DNA of 64,000 bases from VRUE01 sp963764365. Lineage in GTDB: Bacteria > Actinomycetota > Thermoleophilia > Solirubrobacterales > 70-9. The notes beneath the pieces are model-generated. The model did not search any database. It was given only the letters and a program-made list of their open reading frames with translations, and had not been told where the DNA came from. Positions 27,649 through 37,657 of this stretch are shown piece by piece. Location of the stretch: NCBI GenBank assembly GCA_963764365.1, contig CAVXSI010000019.1, positions 5,604-69,603 of the forward strand, written 5' to 3'. The first letter of the stretch is position 1, and each line of letters begins with the position of its first letter. Both the position numbers and the translations under genes were made by a program.

Positions 27649-28857
27649 ATGCGCCGAAGAGGCGTCTCGCCGCTGTTTGTTGCGGCGTCCGTGTTGGTGT
27701 TGCTTGTCGCCCTGGTCCTGACCGCCTGCGGGGGAGGTGGAAGCTCGAGCTCGGCGGAAAGCACGTCCTCGACCTCCAGCGGAGAAGAAGCCAGCGGTGA
27801 AGAATCCAGCGGCGGCTTCGACCTGGCCGAATGGGAACAGAAGACCGAAGAATACGAAGAAGGGCCGACCACCTACGAAGGGCCGACCGAACCGGTCGAA
27901 GTCCCGAAGAACAAGAAGCTCGCCTGGATTCCGTGCTCCGGTGCGATCCGCGGTTGCGTCAGGCCGGTCGAAGCGGCCGGCGAAATCGCCGAAGAACTCG
28001 GTTGGAGCGTGAAGTCCTACGACGGGAAGGGAACGCCGCAGGGCATGAATGCCGCTGTCACCAACGCCGTGGCGGGTGGCGCTGAAGTCATCCTCACCGG
28101 CGGTGTCGATCCCCACTTCATCTCCTCCGGCCTCAAGCAGGCCAAGGAACAGGGCGTCCTGGTCGCCTCGATGAGCCAGGGAGCCAAACCCGAACCGAAT
28201 GGCTACCCGTTCGACATCGGTGCCAACTACACCGAACTCGGCAAAATCCTGGGGACGTTCGTCGTCGCCCATTCCGAAGGCAAGGCAGTGATGCTGCCCT
28301 TCGACGACAAATCGTACGAATCGACGATGCAGTTCGTCGAAGCGTCCGAAGCAACCGTCGAAGAATGCCCGGAATGCGAAGTCCTGCCGACCGAGTGGTT
28401 CGTCGGAACCGACATCGAAACCACGCTCGGCCCGCGGCTCGTCTCGCTGCTGCGGCAGAACCCGGACATCACCTACGTCCAGGGTTCGTATGACCCGGCT
28501 GCCACCGCGATGGTTCCGGCCATCGCCAACGCCGGGCTCGGCGGCAAAGTCAGCGTCGTCGCCGGTCTCGGCAACGAACAGAACCTGCAGTACGTGAAGG
28601 AAGGCCAGGTTCAGGTCGCCGACGCCGGCTTCGACAACCTGTACATGGGCTACATGGCGCTCTACCAGGTGTCCCGCATGCTCAACGAAGAAGAACTGTG
28701 GGAAACCCCCGGCGTCAGCGAACCGGAATACAAATTCAGCGGTCACGTGCCGATCAAACTGTTCACCGAAAACAACACCACGGAAACCGGTGACTACGTC
28801 GCGAACGACACGCTGAACTACATTCCCAAATTCGAAGAACTCCTGGGACTGAAATAG
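27649..28857 (+). CDS. Ribose-type ABC transporter substrate-binding lipoprotein
   Basis: 402 residues. Several in-frame ATGs exist; 27649 is chosen because AAGGAGGAG lies just before it and the signal peptide starts there. Arg-rich n-region, hydrophobic core, and lipobox LTAC with Cys27 for lipid anchoring, then a Ser/Glu-rich linker. The mature part is a type-I periplasmic-binding fold (VEVILTGGVDP-like strand, GKAVMLPFDDKSYE, YVQGSYDPAA). It delivers a small hydrophilic ligand to the permease. Codon choice differs from the neighbours: Glu is almost always GAA rather than GAG, and AAA is frequent for Lys, suggesting high expression or recent transfer. Confidence 0.9.
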   Translation: MRRRGVSPLFVAASVLVLLVALVLTACGGGGSSSSAESTSSTSSGEEASGEESSGGFDLAEWEQKTEEYEEGPTTYEGPTEPVEVPKNKKLAWIPCSGAIRGCVRPVEAAGEIAEELGWSVKSYDGKGTPQGMNAAVTNAVAGGAEVILTGGVDPHFISSGLKQAKEQGVLVASMSQGAKPEPNGYPFDIGANYTELGKILGTFVVAHSEGKAVMLPFDDKSYESTMQFVEASEATVEECPECEVLPTEWFVGTDIETTLGPRLVSLLRQNPDITYVQGSYDPAATAMVPAIANAGLGGKVSVVAGLGNEQNLQYVKEGQVQVADAGFDNLYMGYMALYQVSRMLNEEELWETPGVSEPEYKFSGHVPIKLFTENNTTETGDYVANDTLNYIPKFEELLGLK

Positions 28858-28867
28858 GAATCGGGAG

Positions 28868-30447
28868 ATGAATGAGGTGAGCGTGTCTGAGCCAAATCCC
28901 ACCAGCGATTCGGTCAGCGGCACCACGCCTCAGCTCGATCCGTCCCGCGCACCTCTCACGGTGCGCGGGGCGCGAAAGAGCTTTGCTCACGTGGATGTCC
29001 TGAAAGGGGTCGACCTGTCGATCGCGCCCGGGGAGATCCACGCCCTGGTCGGCTCGAACGGCTCTGGGAAGTCGACCTTCGTCCGTCTCGTGACGGGCAC
29101 CTACTCGGCCGACAAGGGAACCGAGATACAGATCTACGACAAAGTCTTCACCACCCACCTGACGCCGACCGCGGCGCGTGAGATGGGCGTGCGGGCGGTC
29201 CACCAGGAGGCGCCGCTGATCGCCCAGATGACGGTCGCCGAGCACTTCGGGATCGAGAACGGATTCCCGCGGGGCCCGCTCGGCTTCGTCAATCGGCGTG
29301 CCCTGAACCGGCGCGCCCGCGAGTCGCTGGAGCGGGTCGAGGCTGCGGTCGACCCGCACCGCCTGGCCAGCGAGCTGAGCACCGCCGAGCGGGCCCAGGT
29401 CGCGCTGGCGCTGGCGATGGCGAACATGGACACCGATCGCGGCCTGCTGGTCCTCGACGAGGCTACGGCGCTGCTGCCGGTGCCCGAAGCCAAACCGATC
29501 CTGGAGCGGGTCACGAACCTCGCCAAGGCGGGGCTCGGCGTTCTCATCGTCACCCACCGGCTTGCCGAGGTGAGCGAGTACGCGCACCGCACCACCGTCC
29601 TGCGGGACGGGGAGGTGGTGCTCGAGACCGGGCCGTCGCCTTCGCACGACGAGCTGGTCAACGCGATGGTCGGCCGGATGACCGACCGCGCGATCGCCAA
29701 CCACCACGAACGCTCGAGCAAGATCGAGATGACCGAACACGCGGTCGTTCGCGGTCCGCGACCTGCGCGGCCCGTCCACCGCCGGCGTCAGCTTCGAGGT
29801 GAAGGGCGGCGAGATCCTCGGCCTCGCGGGAATCGTCGGCAGCGGAACCAGCGAGGTGGCGCGGATGATCAGCGGCGCCGAGCCGCGGCTCTGGCGGAGA
29901 GATCGAGGTCGAGGGGACGCCGGCGCCGAAGCACTGGACACCGAAGAAGGCGATCGCCGCCGGGGTCTGCTTCCTCCCCCAGGACCGCCACGCCGAGGGC
30001 GGCGTCCTCACCCTCAGCATGAACGAGAACATCGTCCTCCCGCGCTTCGGCAGGCAGTGGGGCCGGCGCAAGGAAGAGGTGACGGAAGTCGAGGGCATGA
30101 TCGATCGCCTCGACGTCCATCCGCGCGATCTCAGCAAGCCCTTCGCCGAGTTCAGCGGCGGCAACCAGCAGAAGGGGTTGCTGGGCAAGTGGCTGCTGCT
30201 CAAGCCGAAGGTGCTCGTCCTCGACGACCCGACCTACGGCGTGGATCCGAACGCCCGGGAGACCCTTCTTCACGAGCTCGCCGGCCTCGCCGACCAGGGG
30301 GCCGGAGTGGTGGTCATATCAACGGAGCCTGAGCAGCTTGCGCGGATCTGCGATCGCGTGCTGGTGATGCGCTCAGGCGAGATCAGTGCCGAGCTGGTCG
30401 ACGAAAAGATCAACGAGACGGAGATATCCCTTGCATGCTTCAGCTGA
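28868..30447 (+). CDS. Sugar-type ABC transporter, duplicated ATP-binding protein (RbsA/XylG-like), frame breaks
   Basis: Two ATPase domains in one chain. Domain 1 has Walker A GSNGSGKST at residues 62-70, the degenerate signature LSTAERAQVALALAM and Walker B LLVLDEAT. Domain 2, after +1 breaks near 29755 and 29895, has the noncanonical Walker A region GLAGIVGSGTSE usual for this family, FLPQDRHAEGG, the signature FSGGNQQKG and VLVLDDPTYGVDP. The gene therefore codes for the energising subunit of the importer. It starts 10 bases after the binding protein gene and overlaps the permease gene. Confidence 0.85.
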
Positions 30448-31426
30448 CACCGTAAGCAGCCCAAAGGCAGACCCCCTCGGGGTGGCCATGAAGTACCTGA
30501 CCAAGTACTCCCTGCTGGTCGTGCTCTTGGCGCTGATCCTGCTGTACACGGTCCTCGAGCCGGGCGAATTCTTCACCTCGCAGAACTTCAAGAGCATCCT
30601 GCTGCAGCAGACGGTGCCGGTCGTGGTCTCGCTCGCGGTCCTGATACCGATCGTCGCCGGCGGCTTCGATCTCTCGGTCGGCTACATCCTCGGCTTCACC
30701 TCGGCGCTCGCCGCCGCGATCGGAGCGGGGGCGATCGGCAGCGGCTTCAGCTCGATCGCCTTCGCGCTCGCGGGTGGCATGGCGATCGGTCTGGTCAACG
30801 GCTTCTTCGTCGCCGGCCTCGGGATCAACTCCTTCATCGCCACCCTCGGCGTCGGCATCTCGCTGAGCGGGATCACGATCGGGGTCACCGGAGGCTCCAA
30901 CCTGTTCACCGGGATCCCGCCGATCATCGGCGAAATCTCCACGACCAAGCTGCTCGGCTTCGACTCCGCCGTCTGGATCGCGCTGGTCGTCGTCCTGGTC
31001 GTCTACGCGCTGCTGGCGCACACGCCGTTCGGGCGCAAGATGTACGCCGTCGGCGGCAACGAGAAAGTGGCCCGGTTGGGCGGCATCCACGTCTCGGCGC
31101 TCAAATGGGGCACCTTCGTGATGTCCGGCCTGCTCTGCGGGCTCGGCGGCCTGCTGCAGCTGGGCCAGGCCGGCAGCGCCAGCCCCACCTTCGGCCCCGA
31201 GCTCCTGCTACCGGCGTTCGCCGCGGTCTTCCTCGGCGCGACGACGGTGAAACCGGGCTTCTTCAACGTCTGGGGAACGATCCTCGCGATCTTCGTGCTC
31301 GCGGTCAACTTCTCCGGGCTCAGTCTGCTCGGCGTGCCCTTCTGGCTGGCTCCGGTGATCGACGGCGCCGCCCTGATCATCGGCGTCCTGGTCGCCGGCA
31401 AGGCCGTTCGCGGAACCGGCGTCTGA
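30431..31426 (+). CDS. Ribose-type ABC transporter permease
   Basis: Integral membrane protein with about eight to ten hydrophobic segments, such as LLVVLLALILLYTVL, VVVSLAVLIPIVAGGFDLSV and ALVVVLVVYALL. The family motif GGFDLSVGYILG and the cytoplasmic loop GRKMYAVGGNEKVARLGGI are typical of RbsC-like permeases. I favour TTG 30431, with GGAG at 30420-30423, giving an overlap with the ATPase gene; ATG 30488 is the alternative. The stop overlaps the ATG of the carboxyltransferase gene (TGATG). Confidence 0.85.
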   Translation: MHASADTVSSPKADPLGVAMKYLTKYSLLVVLLALILLYTVLEPGEFFTSQNFKSILLQQTVPVVVSLAVLIPIVAGGFDLSVGYILGFTSALAAAIGAGAIGSGFSSIAFALAGGMAIGLVNGFFVAGLGINSFIATLGVGISLSGITIGVTGGSNLFTGIPPIIGEISTTKLLGFDSAVWIALVVVLVVYALLAHTPFGRKMYAVGGNEKVARLGGIHVSALKWGTFVMSGLLCGLGGLLQLGQAGSASPTFGPELLLPAFAAVFLGATTVKPGFFNVWGTILAIFVLAVNFSGLSLLGVPFWLAPVIDGAALIIGVLVAGKAVRGTGV

Positions 31427-33037
31427 TGTCGAGCTCCAACGGCGCCGACGAAGCGCCCAACCAGACGGCCACGGCATCCAGCGAGAGCTGGATGCCGGAG
31501 GTCGAGGAGATCGAGCGCCAGCGCGCCCGGGCGCTGGAGATGGGTGGCGAGGAGCGCGTCGCCCGCCAGCACGATCGCGGCAAGCTGACCGCGAGGGAGC
31601 GGATCGAGCTGCTCTTCGATCCCGGCAGCTTCGAGGAGATCGGGATGCTCGCCGACCACAGCAGCGTCCGCGACAACCTCCAGGACTTCTACGCGGCAGC
31701 TGACGGCGTCATCGCCGGCGCCGGCGAGATCGACGGCCGGCCCGCCTACGCCTTCGCCGAGGACTTCACCGTGCTGGGCGGGTCGACCGGCAAGACCGGC
31801 CTCGCCAAGCGCAACCGGTTGAAGGAGCTGGCCGGCAACGAGCGGCTCCCGCTGATCTACCTCCTCGACGGCGCCGGCGCCCGCGGCCAGGAGTCGATCC
31901 TCGGCGGCTGGGCGAGCGGCAAGCACTTCCTCGTGCAGTCGCGCCTGTCCGGCCAGGTGCCGCAGGTCGCGGCGGTGATGGGCGGCCTCGGCGGCGACCC
32001 GGCGCTGGAGGTCCCGCTCTGCGACTTCAAGCTGATCACCAAGCGCAACGGCATGCTGGCGACCGGGGGACCGCCGCTGGTCAAGGCGGCGCTCGGCCTC
32101 GACATCAGCAAAGAGGACCTCGGCGGCCACAAGGTGGCGATCGACGCCGCCGGCGTCATCGACAACGCCGCCGAGGACGACGAGGACTGCATCCGGCAGA
32201 TCCGCGGCTATCTGAGCTACATGCCGCAGAGCTGCTGGGAGCTGCCGCCCGTCGATCGCCAGCGACGACGACCCGTTCCGCGAAGACGAGGGCCTTCGTC
32301 GACCTCGTTCCCCGCTCGAGGACGAAACCGTACGACATGCGCAGGGCGATCGACGCGGTGCTCGACCGCGACTCGTTCTTCGAGGTGCAGCCGAGCTTCG
32401 GCCGGGCCCTGATCGTCGGCTTCGGCCGCATCGAGGGCCACGTCGTCGGGATCCAGGCCAACCAGCCGAAGGTCCGGGCCGGCGCGATGGCCGGCCCCGA
32501 GTCCGACAAGGCGGTCCACTTCATCTCCGTCTGCAACTCGTTCAACATCCCGATCGTCTTCCTCACCGACGTTCCCGGCTTCATGGTCGGGCCCGCGACC
32601 GAGCGCGACGCGATCCTGCGCCGCGGCCTCCGGGTCGCCTGGGCGATGGCCTACAACCGGGTGCCGACGGTCAGCGTCATCTGCCGCAAGGCTTACGGCA
32701 TGGGCGCGGTCGCGATGAACGGGCCCGAAGGCGGCCAGACCGCCACCCTCTGCTGGCCCTCCGCCGAGTTCGGCGCCCTGCCGGTCGAGGGCGGGGTCAG
32801 CGCCGCGTACAAGCGCTCGATCGACTCGGCGGAGGACCCCGACGCCACCCTCAGCCAGACCCAGGACGACCTACCGGGCGATGGGCGGCCCGCTCGGCCT
32901 CGGCGAAAGTCTTCAACTTCGACGAGCTGATCGATCCCCGGGAAACCCGGCCGCGCATCGTGCGGGCCCTGCGCCGGGCCCGCGCTCGCCAGGCGCAGCA
33001 GCTGGGCCCGTGGCAGCACTGCGGCATCTTCCCGTGA
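31426..33037 (+). CDS. Acyl-CoA carboxylase, carboxyltransferase subunit, frame breaks
   Basis: Transfers carboxyl from biotin to an acyl-CoA (propionyl-, methylcrotonyl- or similar). The N-terminal half has ERVARQHDRGKLTARERIELL, VLGGSTGKTGLAKRNRL and YLLDGAGARGQE. The C-terminal half has VQANQPKV-like GIQANQPKVRAGAM, FLTDVPGFMVG and RKAYGMGAVAMNG. The gene is read through +1 breaks near 32255, 32290, 32868 and 32895, and ends PWQHCGIFP. It needs a biotin carboxylase and carrier; the only carrier in the window is at 21687. The placement right after an importer suggests the imported compound reaches a carboxylation step. Confidence 0.82.
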
Positions 33038-33044
33038 GGCTTCG

Positions 33045-34038
33045 ATGACGGGGAACCTGAACGAGCACCTTCGCTCGGTCGTCGCCGAGGCGCTGTCGGA
33101 CCCGGAGCTGCGCGTCCGCGACCTGCGCCAGCTGACCGGCGGCGCCAGCCGTGAGACCTGGGCCTTCCACGTCGACCTCTCCGACGGTCGCCGAGCGCGA
33201 CCTGATCCTGCGCCGCGACCCGCCCGGCGCGGTCCGCACCGAGCGCGACATGTCGCGCGAGGCGACCGCGATCAAGGCCGCCGCCGCCGCCGGCGTCCCG
33301 GAGCCGGAGCTGATCGCGCACAGCGACGAGGCGACCCCGCTCGAAGCCCCGTTCATCGTCATGGGGTTCATCGAGGGCGAGACCGTCGCCCGCCGCATCC
33401 TGCGCGACGCCGAGTACGACGCGGTGCGGCCGAAGCTGGCCGAGCGCTGCGGGGAAATCCTCGCCCGCATCCACAGCATCGATCCGAGCCAGGTCGACGC
33501 CCTGCAGGCACCCGATGCGCTGGAGCGGCTGCGTGCCGACCTCGACCTCTTCGACGACCCCAGCCCCGCCTTCGAGCTGGGGATGCGCTGGCTGGAGCAG
33601 AACCGTCCCTCGGCCGACGAGGCGAGGCTGGTCCACGGCGACTTCCGCAACGGCAACCTGATCGTCGGTCCCGAGGACATCCGCGCCGTGCTGGACTGGG
33701 AGCTGGTCCACCTCGGCGATCCGATGGAGGACCTCGGCTACCTCTGCGCGCGCTGCTGGCGCTTCGGCGTCGTCGAGCACCCGGTGGGCGGCTTCGGCGA
33801 ATACAGCGACCTCTTCCGCGGCTACGAGAAGGTCTCCGGCGTCCAGGTCGACCCCGAGCTGGTCCGCTGGTGGGAGCTGTTCAGCTGCGTGCGCTGGGGG
33901 GCCGGCTGCATGATGCAGGCCTGGCGCCACCTCTCCGGCAGCGTCCGCTCGGTCGAGCTGGCGGCGATCGGACGGCGGGTCTGGGAGCAGGAGTACGACG
34001 TCCTCCTCCACCTCAGCAACACGCGGGCGAGGGTCTGA
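33045..34038 (+). CDS. Phosphotransferase family kinase (LvaA-like), one frame break
   Basis: About 330 residues. N-lobe LTGGASRETWAFHVDL, then after a +1 break near 33189 ERDLILRRDPP. The catalytic loop is RLVHGDFRNGNLIVG and the metal-binding segment VLDWELVHLGDPMEDLG. Followed without gap by a DUF6285 gene and an acyl-CoA dehydrogenase. The set matches in order the LvaA-LvaB-LvaC cassette of Pseudomonas putida levulinate catabolism, where the kinase phosphorylates 4-hydroxyvaleryl-CoA. The functional match is inferred from order and families. Confidence 0.83.
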
Positions 34039-34039
34039 A

Positions 34040-34454
34040 GTGCCGCACGGCGTCCCCACGACGGTCGAGCTGGTCGAGGCGCTGCGCACCTTCCTCGAGG
34101 AGGACGTGATGCCGGGGACCGAAGGTCGGCTGAGCTTCATGGCGCGAGTCGCCGGCAACGTCAGCGCGATGCTCGAGCGCGAGCTCGTGCTCGGGCCGGC
34201 GATGGAGGTCGAGCACCGCGAGCTGCTCGACCAGCTGGGCCGGCAGCAGCGACCGCGACCTGGCGGAGGCGGTTCGAGCCGGGCAGCTCGACGACCGGCT
34301 CGACGAGGTCGTCGCGCTGGTCCGCAGCGACGTGATCAACAAGCTCAGCCTCTGGAACCCCCGCTACGTCGAACCGGACGACGCCGACCGGATCGTCCGC
34401 ATGCCCGGCGACGAGAGCTTTCCCGTCAACCAAACCAGGACAGGTGAGAAGTGA
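34040..34454 (+). CDS. DUF6285-type small protein (LvaB-like partner), one frame break
   Basis: About 137 residues from GTG 34040. Helical: TTVELVEALRTFLEEDVMP, RLSFMARVAGNVSAMLERE, then after a +1 break near 34247 DRDLAEAVRAGQLD, SDVINKLSLWNPRYV. The first helix followed by F-x-A-R-V-A-x-N is what I recognise as DUF6285. It has no enzyme motif. In the Pseudomonas lva system the small LvaB protein is required for kinase activity; size and position here suggest the same role. The stop overlaps the ATG of the dehydrogenase (TGATG). Confidence 0.7.
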
Positions 34455-35703
34455 TGGATTACACGCTACCCCAGGAGTTGCAGGACTTCATCCGCGACCT
34501 CGATGCCTTCATCGAGCGTGACATCAAACCGCTCGAGGCGGAAAACATGCAGTTCTTCGACCACCGCCGCGAGTGGAAGCGGACCGATTGGGAGAACGAC
34601 GGCGTCCACTCCAAGGAGTGGATCGAGCTGCTCGAGGAGATGCGCCGGCGGGCGGACGCGGCCGGCTTCTTCCGCTACGCGCTGCCGAAGCGGATGGGTG
34701 GGCACGACGGCACCAACCTCGGCATGGCGGTGCTGCGCGACCACCTGGCGTCGAAGGGGCTCGGGCTGCACAACGACCTGCAGATGGAGTCCTCGGTGGT
34801 CGGCAACCTCGTCTTCCCGCTGATCCTCGAGGAGTTCGGCACCGAGGCGCAGAAGGAGCGAGTGGCTGGAGGGGTCGATCTCGGGCGAGAAGGAGTTCGC
34901 CTTCAACCTGACCGAGCCCGACCACGGCAGCGACGCCACCTGGATGGAGACGACCGCCGTGCTCGAGGGCGAGGAGTGGGTGATCAACGGCGCCAAGCGC
35001 TTCGCCAGCGGCGTCAACTTCGCCTCCCACGCGATCGTCTTCGCCCGCACCTCGGGCGACTCCGGGCTCGGCCAAGGGGATCACGGCCTTCGTCGTTCCC
35101 ACCGACAACCCCGGCTTCAAGATCCCCTACTACCACTGGACCTTCAACATGCCGACCGACCACGCCGAGGTCGAACTCGACAACGTCCGCATCCCCACCA
35201 AGGACGCCTTCCTCGGCGAGGAGGGGAGCGGCCTGGACACCGCTCTGTTCTTCGTCCACGAGAACCGCATCCGGCAGGCGGCCTCGGGCGTCGGCGCCGC
35301 CGACTACTGCGTCACCGAGGCGGTCAAGTACGCCCAGGAACGGAAGACGTTCGGCAAACCGCTGGCCCAGCGGCAGGCGATCCAGTGGCCGTTGGTCGAG
35401 CTCGCCACCGACATCGAAATGGTGCGCGGCCTGGTCCGCAAGACGGCCCACGAGATGGACAGCGGCGAGGGCCGGGTGAGCGGCGTCAGCGACAAGGTCT
35501 CGATGTGCAACTTCCGCGGCAACCGGCTCGTCTGCGAAGCCGCCGACCGCGCGATGCAGGTCCACGGCGGCGTCGGCTACACGCGCCACAAACCGTTCGA
35601 GCACATCTACCGCCACCACCGCCGCTACCGGATCACGGAGGGCTCCGAAGAGATCCAGATCCGCAACGTCGCGGGCCATCTGTTCGGCTTCATCTCGCGC
35701 TAG
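34454..35703 (+). CDS. Acyl-CoA dehydrogenase (LvaC-like position), two frame breaks
   Basis: About 416 residues. N-terminal helices DYTLPQELQDFIRDLDAFI, then after a +1 break near 34868 FAFNLTEPDHGSDATW and WVINGAKRFASG, then after another near 35075 ITAFVVPTDNPGFKI. The C-terminal part has YAQERKTFGKPLAQRQ, HGGVGYTRHKPFEHIYRHHR and RITEGSEEIQIRN with the catalytic Glu. Part of the kinase / small protein / dehydrogenase cassette. Its stop codon lies inside a perfect 22-base palindrome. Confidence 0.85.
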
Positions 35704-35712
35704 CGCGAGATG
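35691..35712. promoter_or_regulatory. Perfect 22-base palindrome upstream of TetR gene
   Basis: Half-site CATCTCGCGCT followed by its exact complement AGCGCGAGATG, with CTAG at the centre. It spans the stop codon of the dehydrogenase gene and ends 35 bases before the TetR ATG. TAATTA at 35730-35735, in a rare AT-rich patch, could be the -10, putting the palindrome over the -35 region: a good place for autorepression. No T-tract follows, so a terminator is less likely. Confidence 0.5.
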
Positions 35713-35747
35713 TCGCGACGGTCATCGTCTAATTAAGCTCTCGCCGA

Positions 35748-36393
35748 ATGGCGAAGCGCAGTCAACCAATGGGGGGCCAGAGCCGGGCCGTCGTCGAACC
35801 CGGCTCCGGCACCTCCAGGGACGGGGCGACGCTGATCGTCGACGCCGGCATCGAGCTGATGAGCGAACGTGGCTACCACGCGACCTCGATCCGCTCGATC
35901 GCCAAGCGGGCGGGGATGAGCACCGCGAACCTCTACCACCACTTCGACTCCAAGCAGGCGCTGCTGGTCCAGATCATGTTCGGCGGGATCGTGCGCCTTC
36001 GCCACGACACCGACCGGGCCCGCGCGGAGGCCGGCGGGAGCGCCGTCGACCAGCTCGACGCGGTGGTCCGCGAGCACGTCGTCGCCCACGCTCGCCGGCG
36101 GGAGGTCTCCTTCCTCACCACCAGCGAGCTGCGCAGCCTGCCCAAACGGGAGCGGAACCGGATCAGCCGGCTGTTCGACGAGCAGCAGCGCTGCTTCGAC
36201 GAGGTCGTCGAGCTGGGCATCGAGCAGGGCCGCTTCGTCCACGCCGTACCCGCACGACGCGGCCCGCGCGCTGGCCAGCATGTGCACCGCGGTGGCCGCC
36301 TGGTTCGTTCCCGACGGGCCGCTCAGCCCCGAGGACGTGGCCGAGCGCTACGTCGGCTTCGCCCGCTCGCTGGTCAACGCGCCCGACTTGTAG
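35748..36393 (+). CDS. TetR-family transcriptional regulator, one frame break
   Basis: About 214 residues. N-terminal helix-turn-helix: ATLIVDAGIELMSERGYHAT, SIRSIAKRAGMSTANLYHHF and DSKQALLVQI, the TetR signature. The ligand domain continues VVREHVVAHARRREVSFL, and after a +1 break near 36245 ends with AWFVPDGPLSPEDVAERYVGF. Regulators of this type near acyl-CoA genes commonly respond to acyl-CoA esters. The 22-base palindrome just upstream is the obvious candidate operator. Confidence 0.87.
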
Positions 36394-36403
36394 GAGGCTC
36401 CAA
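36388..36403. promoter_or_regulatory. Operator-like inverted repeat, perfect match (site 7)
   Basis: TTGTAGGAGGCTCCAA, overlapping the TetR stop codon. TACACT starts at 36445, 49.5 bases from the centre, so the repeat would be centred near -61.5. The -35 region of that promoter has no TTGACA-like element. Upstream of the CoA-transferase pair. Confidence 0.55.
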
Positions 36404-36505
36404 CGCCGCCGCCGCGGCCTCCTGGGCGCGCTCGGGGGCCGATCTACACTCGCTCCTCAGTTCAGCTGCGCGGAATGGTCGCTGCTCGGAGGAGGTATCG
36501 GGTCT

Positions 36506-37657
36506 ATGGGTCTGCAACTGAGGGTCGTTGAGCGTGATTCGAGCGTCGCGGGCGCGTACTGCGGCCGCATGCTGGGCATGTTCGGCGCGGACGTGATCAA
36601 GCTCGAGCCGCCCGAGGGCGACACGATGCGGAACGCCGAGCCGATCCTGGAGGGAGCCGACGGCGAGCCCGTCAGCGCCCTCTTCGAGTACCTCAACGCG
36701 TTCAAGCGGAGCGTCGCCGTCGATCCTGCCGACACCGAGTCGATCGACGGCCTGCTCGACTCCGCCGACCTCGTCATCGACTACGTCGACGGCGAAGCCG
36801 ACGCGGCGCTGCGGGAGCACGCGCGGCTGGCGAGCCGCAACCCGCGGCTGATCCACATCGCCCTCTCGGCCTTCGGCCTCACCGGGCCCTACCGCGACTA
36901 CAAGGGCAACGAGTTCATCGACTTCGCCAGCGGCGGCTACACGTTCATCACCGGCGATCCCGATCGCGAGCCGGTGCAGGCGGGCGCGCCGGTCGCCGGC
37001 TACGTGGTCGGGACGACGGCGACGATCGCCGCGCTCTCGGCGGTTCGCAGCCGCGACCGGAGCGGGCGCGGCCAGCTCGTCGACGTCGGCGCGATGGAGG
37101 CGATGGCGGCGGCCCACCAGTGGACGATCGTGCTCTTCACCCACCAGGGCGTGATCAAGCGCCGCGCCGGCAACCGGCATGCGGAGTCCTACAACCCGAT
37201 GGGGCCGGTCCCCTGCAAGGACGGCTGGGTCAGCCTCGGGGTGGCCAGCGCCGCCCAATGGGAGGGCTTCTGCCTGGCGATCGACGTCCCCGAGCTGCTC
37301 GCCGACGACCGCTTCCAGACCGGCGGCGACCGCTTCGACCACGCCGACGAGCTGGCCGAGCTGACCAGCTCGGCGCTGATGTCGATGACCGCGGCCGAAC
37401 TGGTCGAGCGCTGCCAGGAGCACCACGTCCCGGCGAGCCCCGTGATCGACGTCGCCGCCGTCCTCCGCGAGCCGCAGCTCGAGGAGCGCCGCTACTGGGT
37501 CGCCAGCGAGCGGATCGGCGACGGCGCGAGGATGCCCGAGCGGCCCCTCCACCTGCCCTGGATGGAGGCGCCGTTCCGTCGCGCGCCGTCGCTCGGCGAG
37601 CACACCGAGGAAGTCATCTCCGAGACAGCCGAGACGACCGGGAGGGCGGGAGCATGA
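36506..37657 (+). CDS. CaiB/BaiF family (type III) CoA-transferase, first of a tandem pair
   Basis: 383 residues, intact, ATG 36506 after GGAGGAGG. Family blocks: MLGMFGADVIKLEPPEGD, ALSAFGLTGPYRDY, and the catalytic Asp193 in GQLVDVGAMEAM. C-terminal blocks NPMGPVPCKDGWVSLG and LLADDRF are normal. The extreme N-terminus is slightly short compared with paralogues. The stop overlaps the ATG of a second CoA-transferase (ATGA). Confidence 0.9.
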   Translation: MGLQLRVVERDSSVAGAYCGRMLGMFGADVIKLEPPEGDTMRNAEPILEGADGEPVSALFEYLNAFKRSVAVDPADTESIDGLLDSADLVIDYVDGEADAALREHARLASRNPRLIHIALSAFGLTGPYRDYKGNEFIDFASGGYTFITGDPDREPVQAGAPVAGYVVGTTATIAALSAVRSRDRSGRGQLVDVGAMEAMAAAHQWTIVLFTHQGVIKRRAGNRHAESYNPMGPVPCKDGWVSLGVASAAQWEGFCLAIDVPELLADDRFQTGGDRFDHADELAELTSSALMSMTAAELVERCQEHHVPASPVIDVAAVLREPQLEERRYWVASERIGDGARMPERPLHLPWMEAPFRRAPSLGEHTEEVISETAETTGRAGA

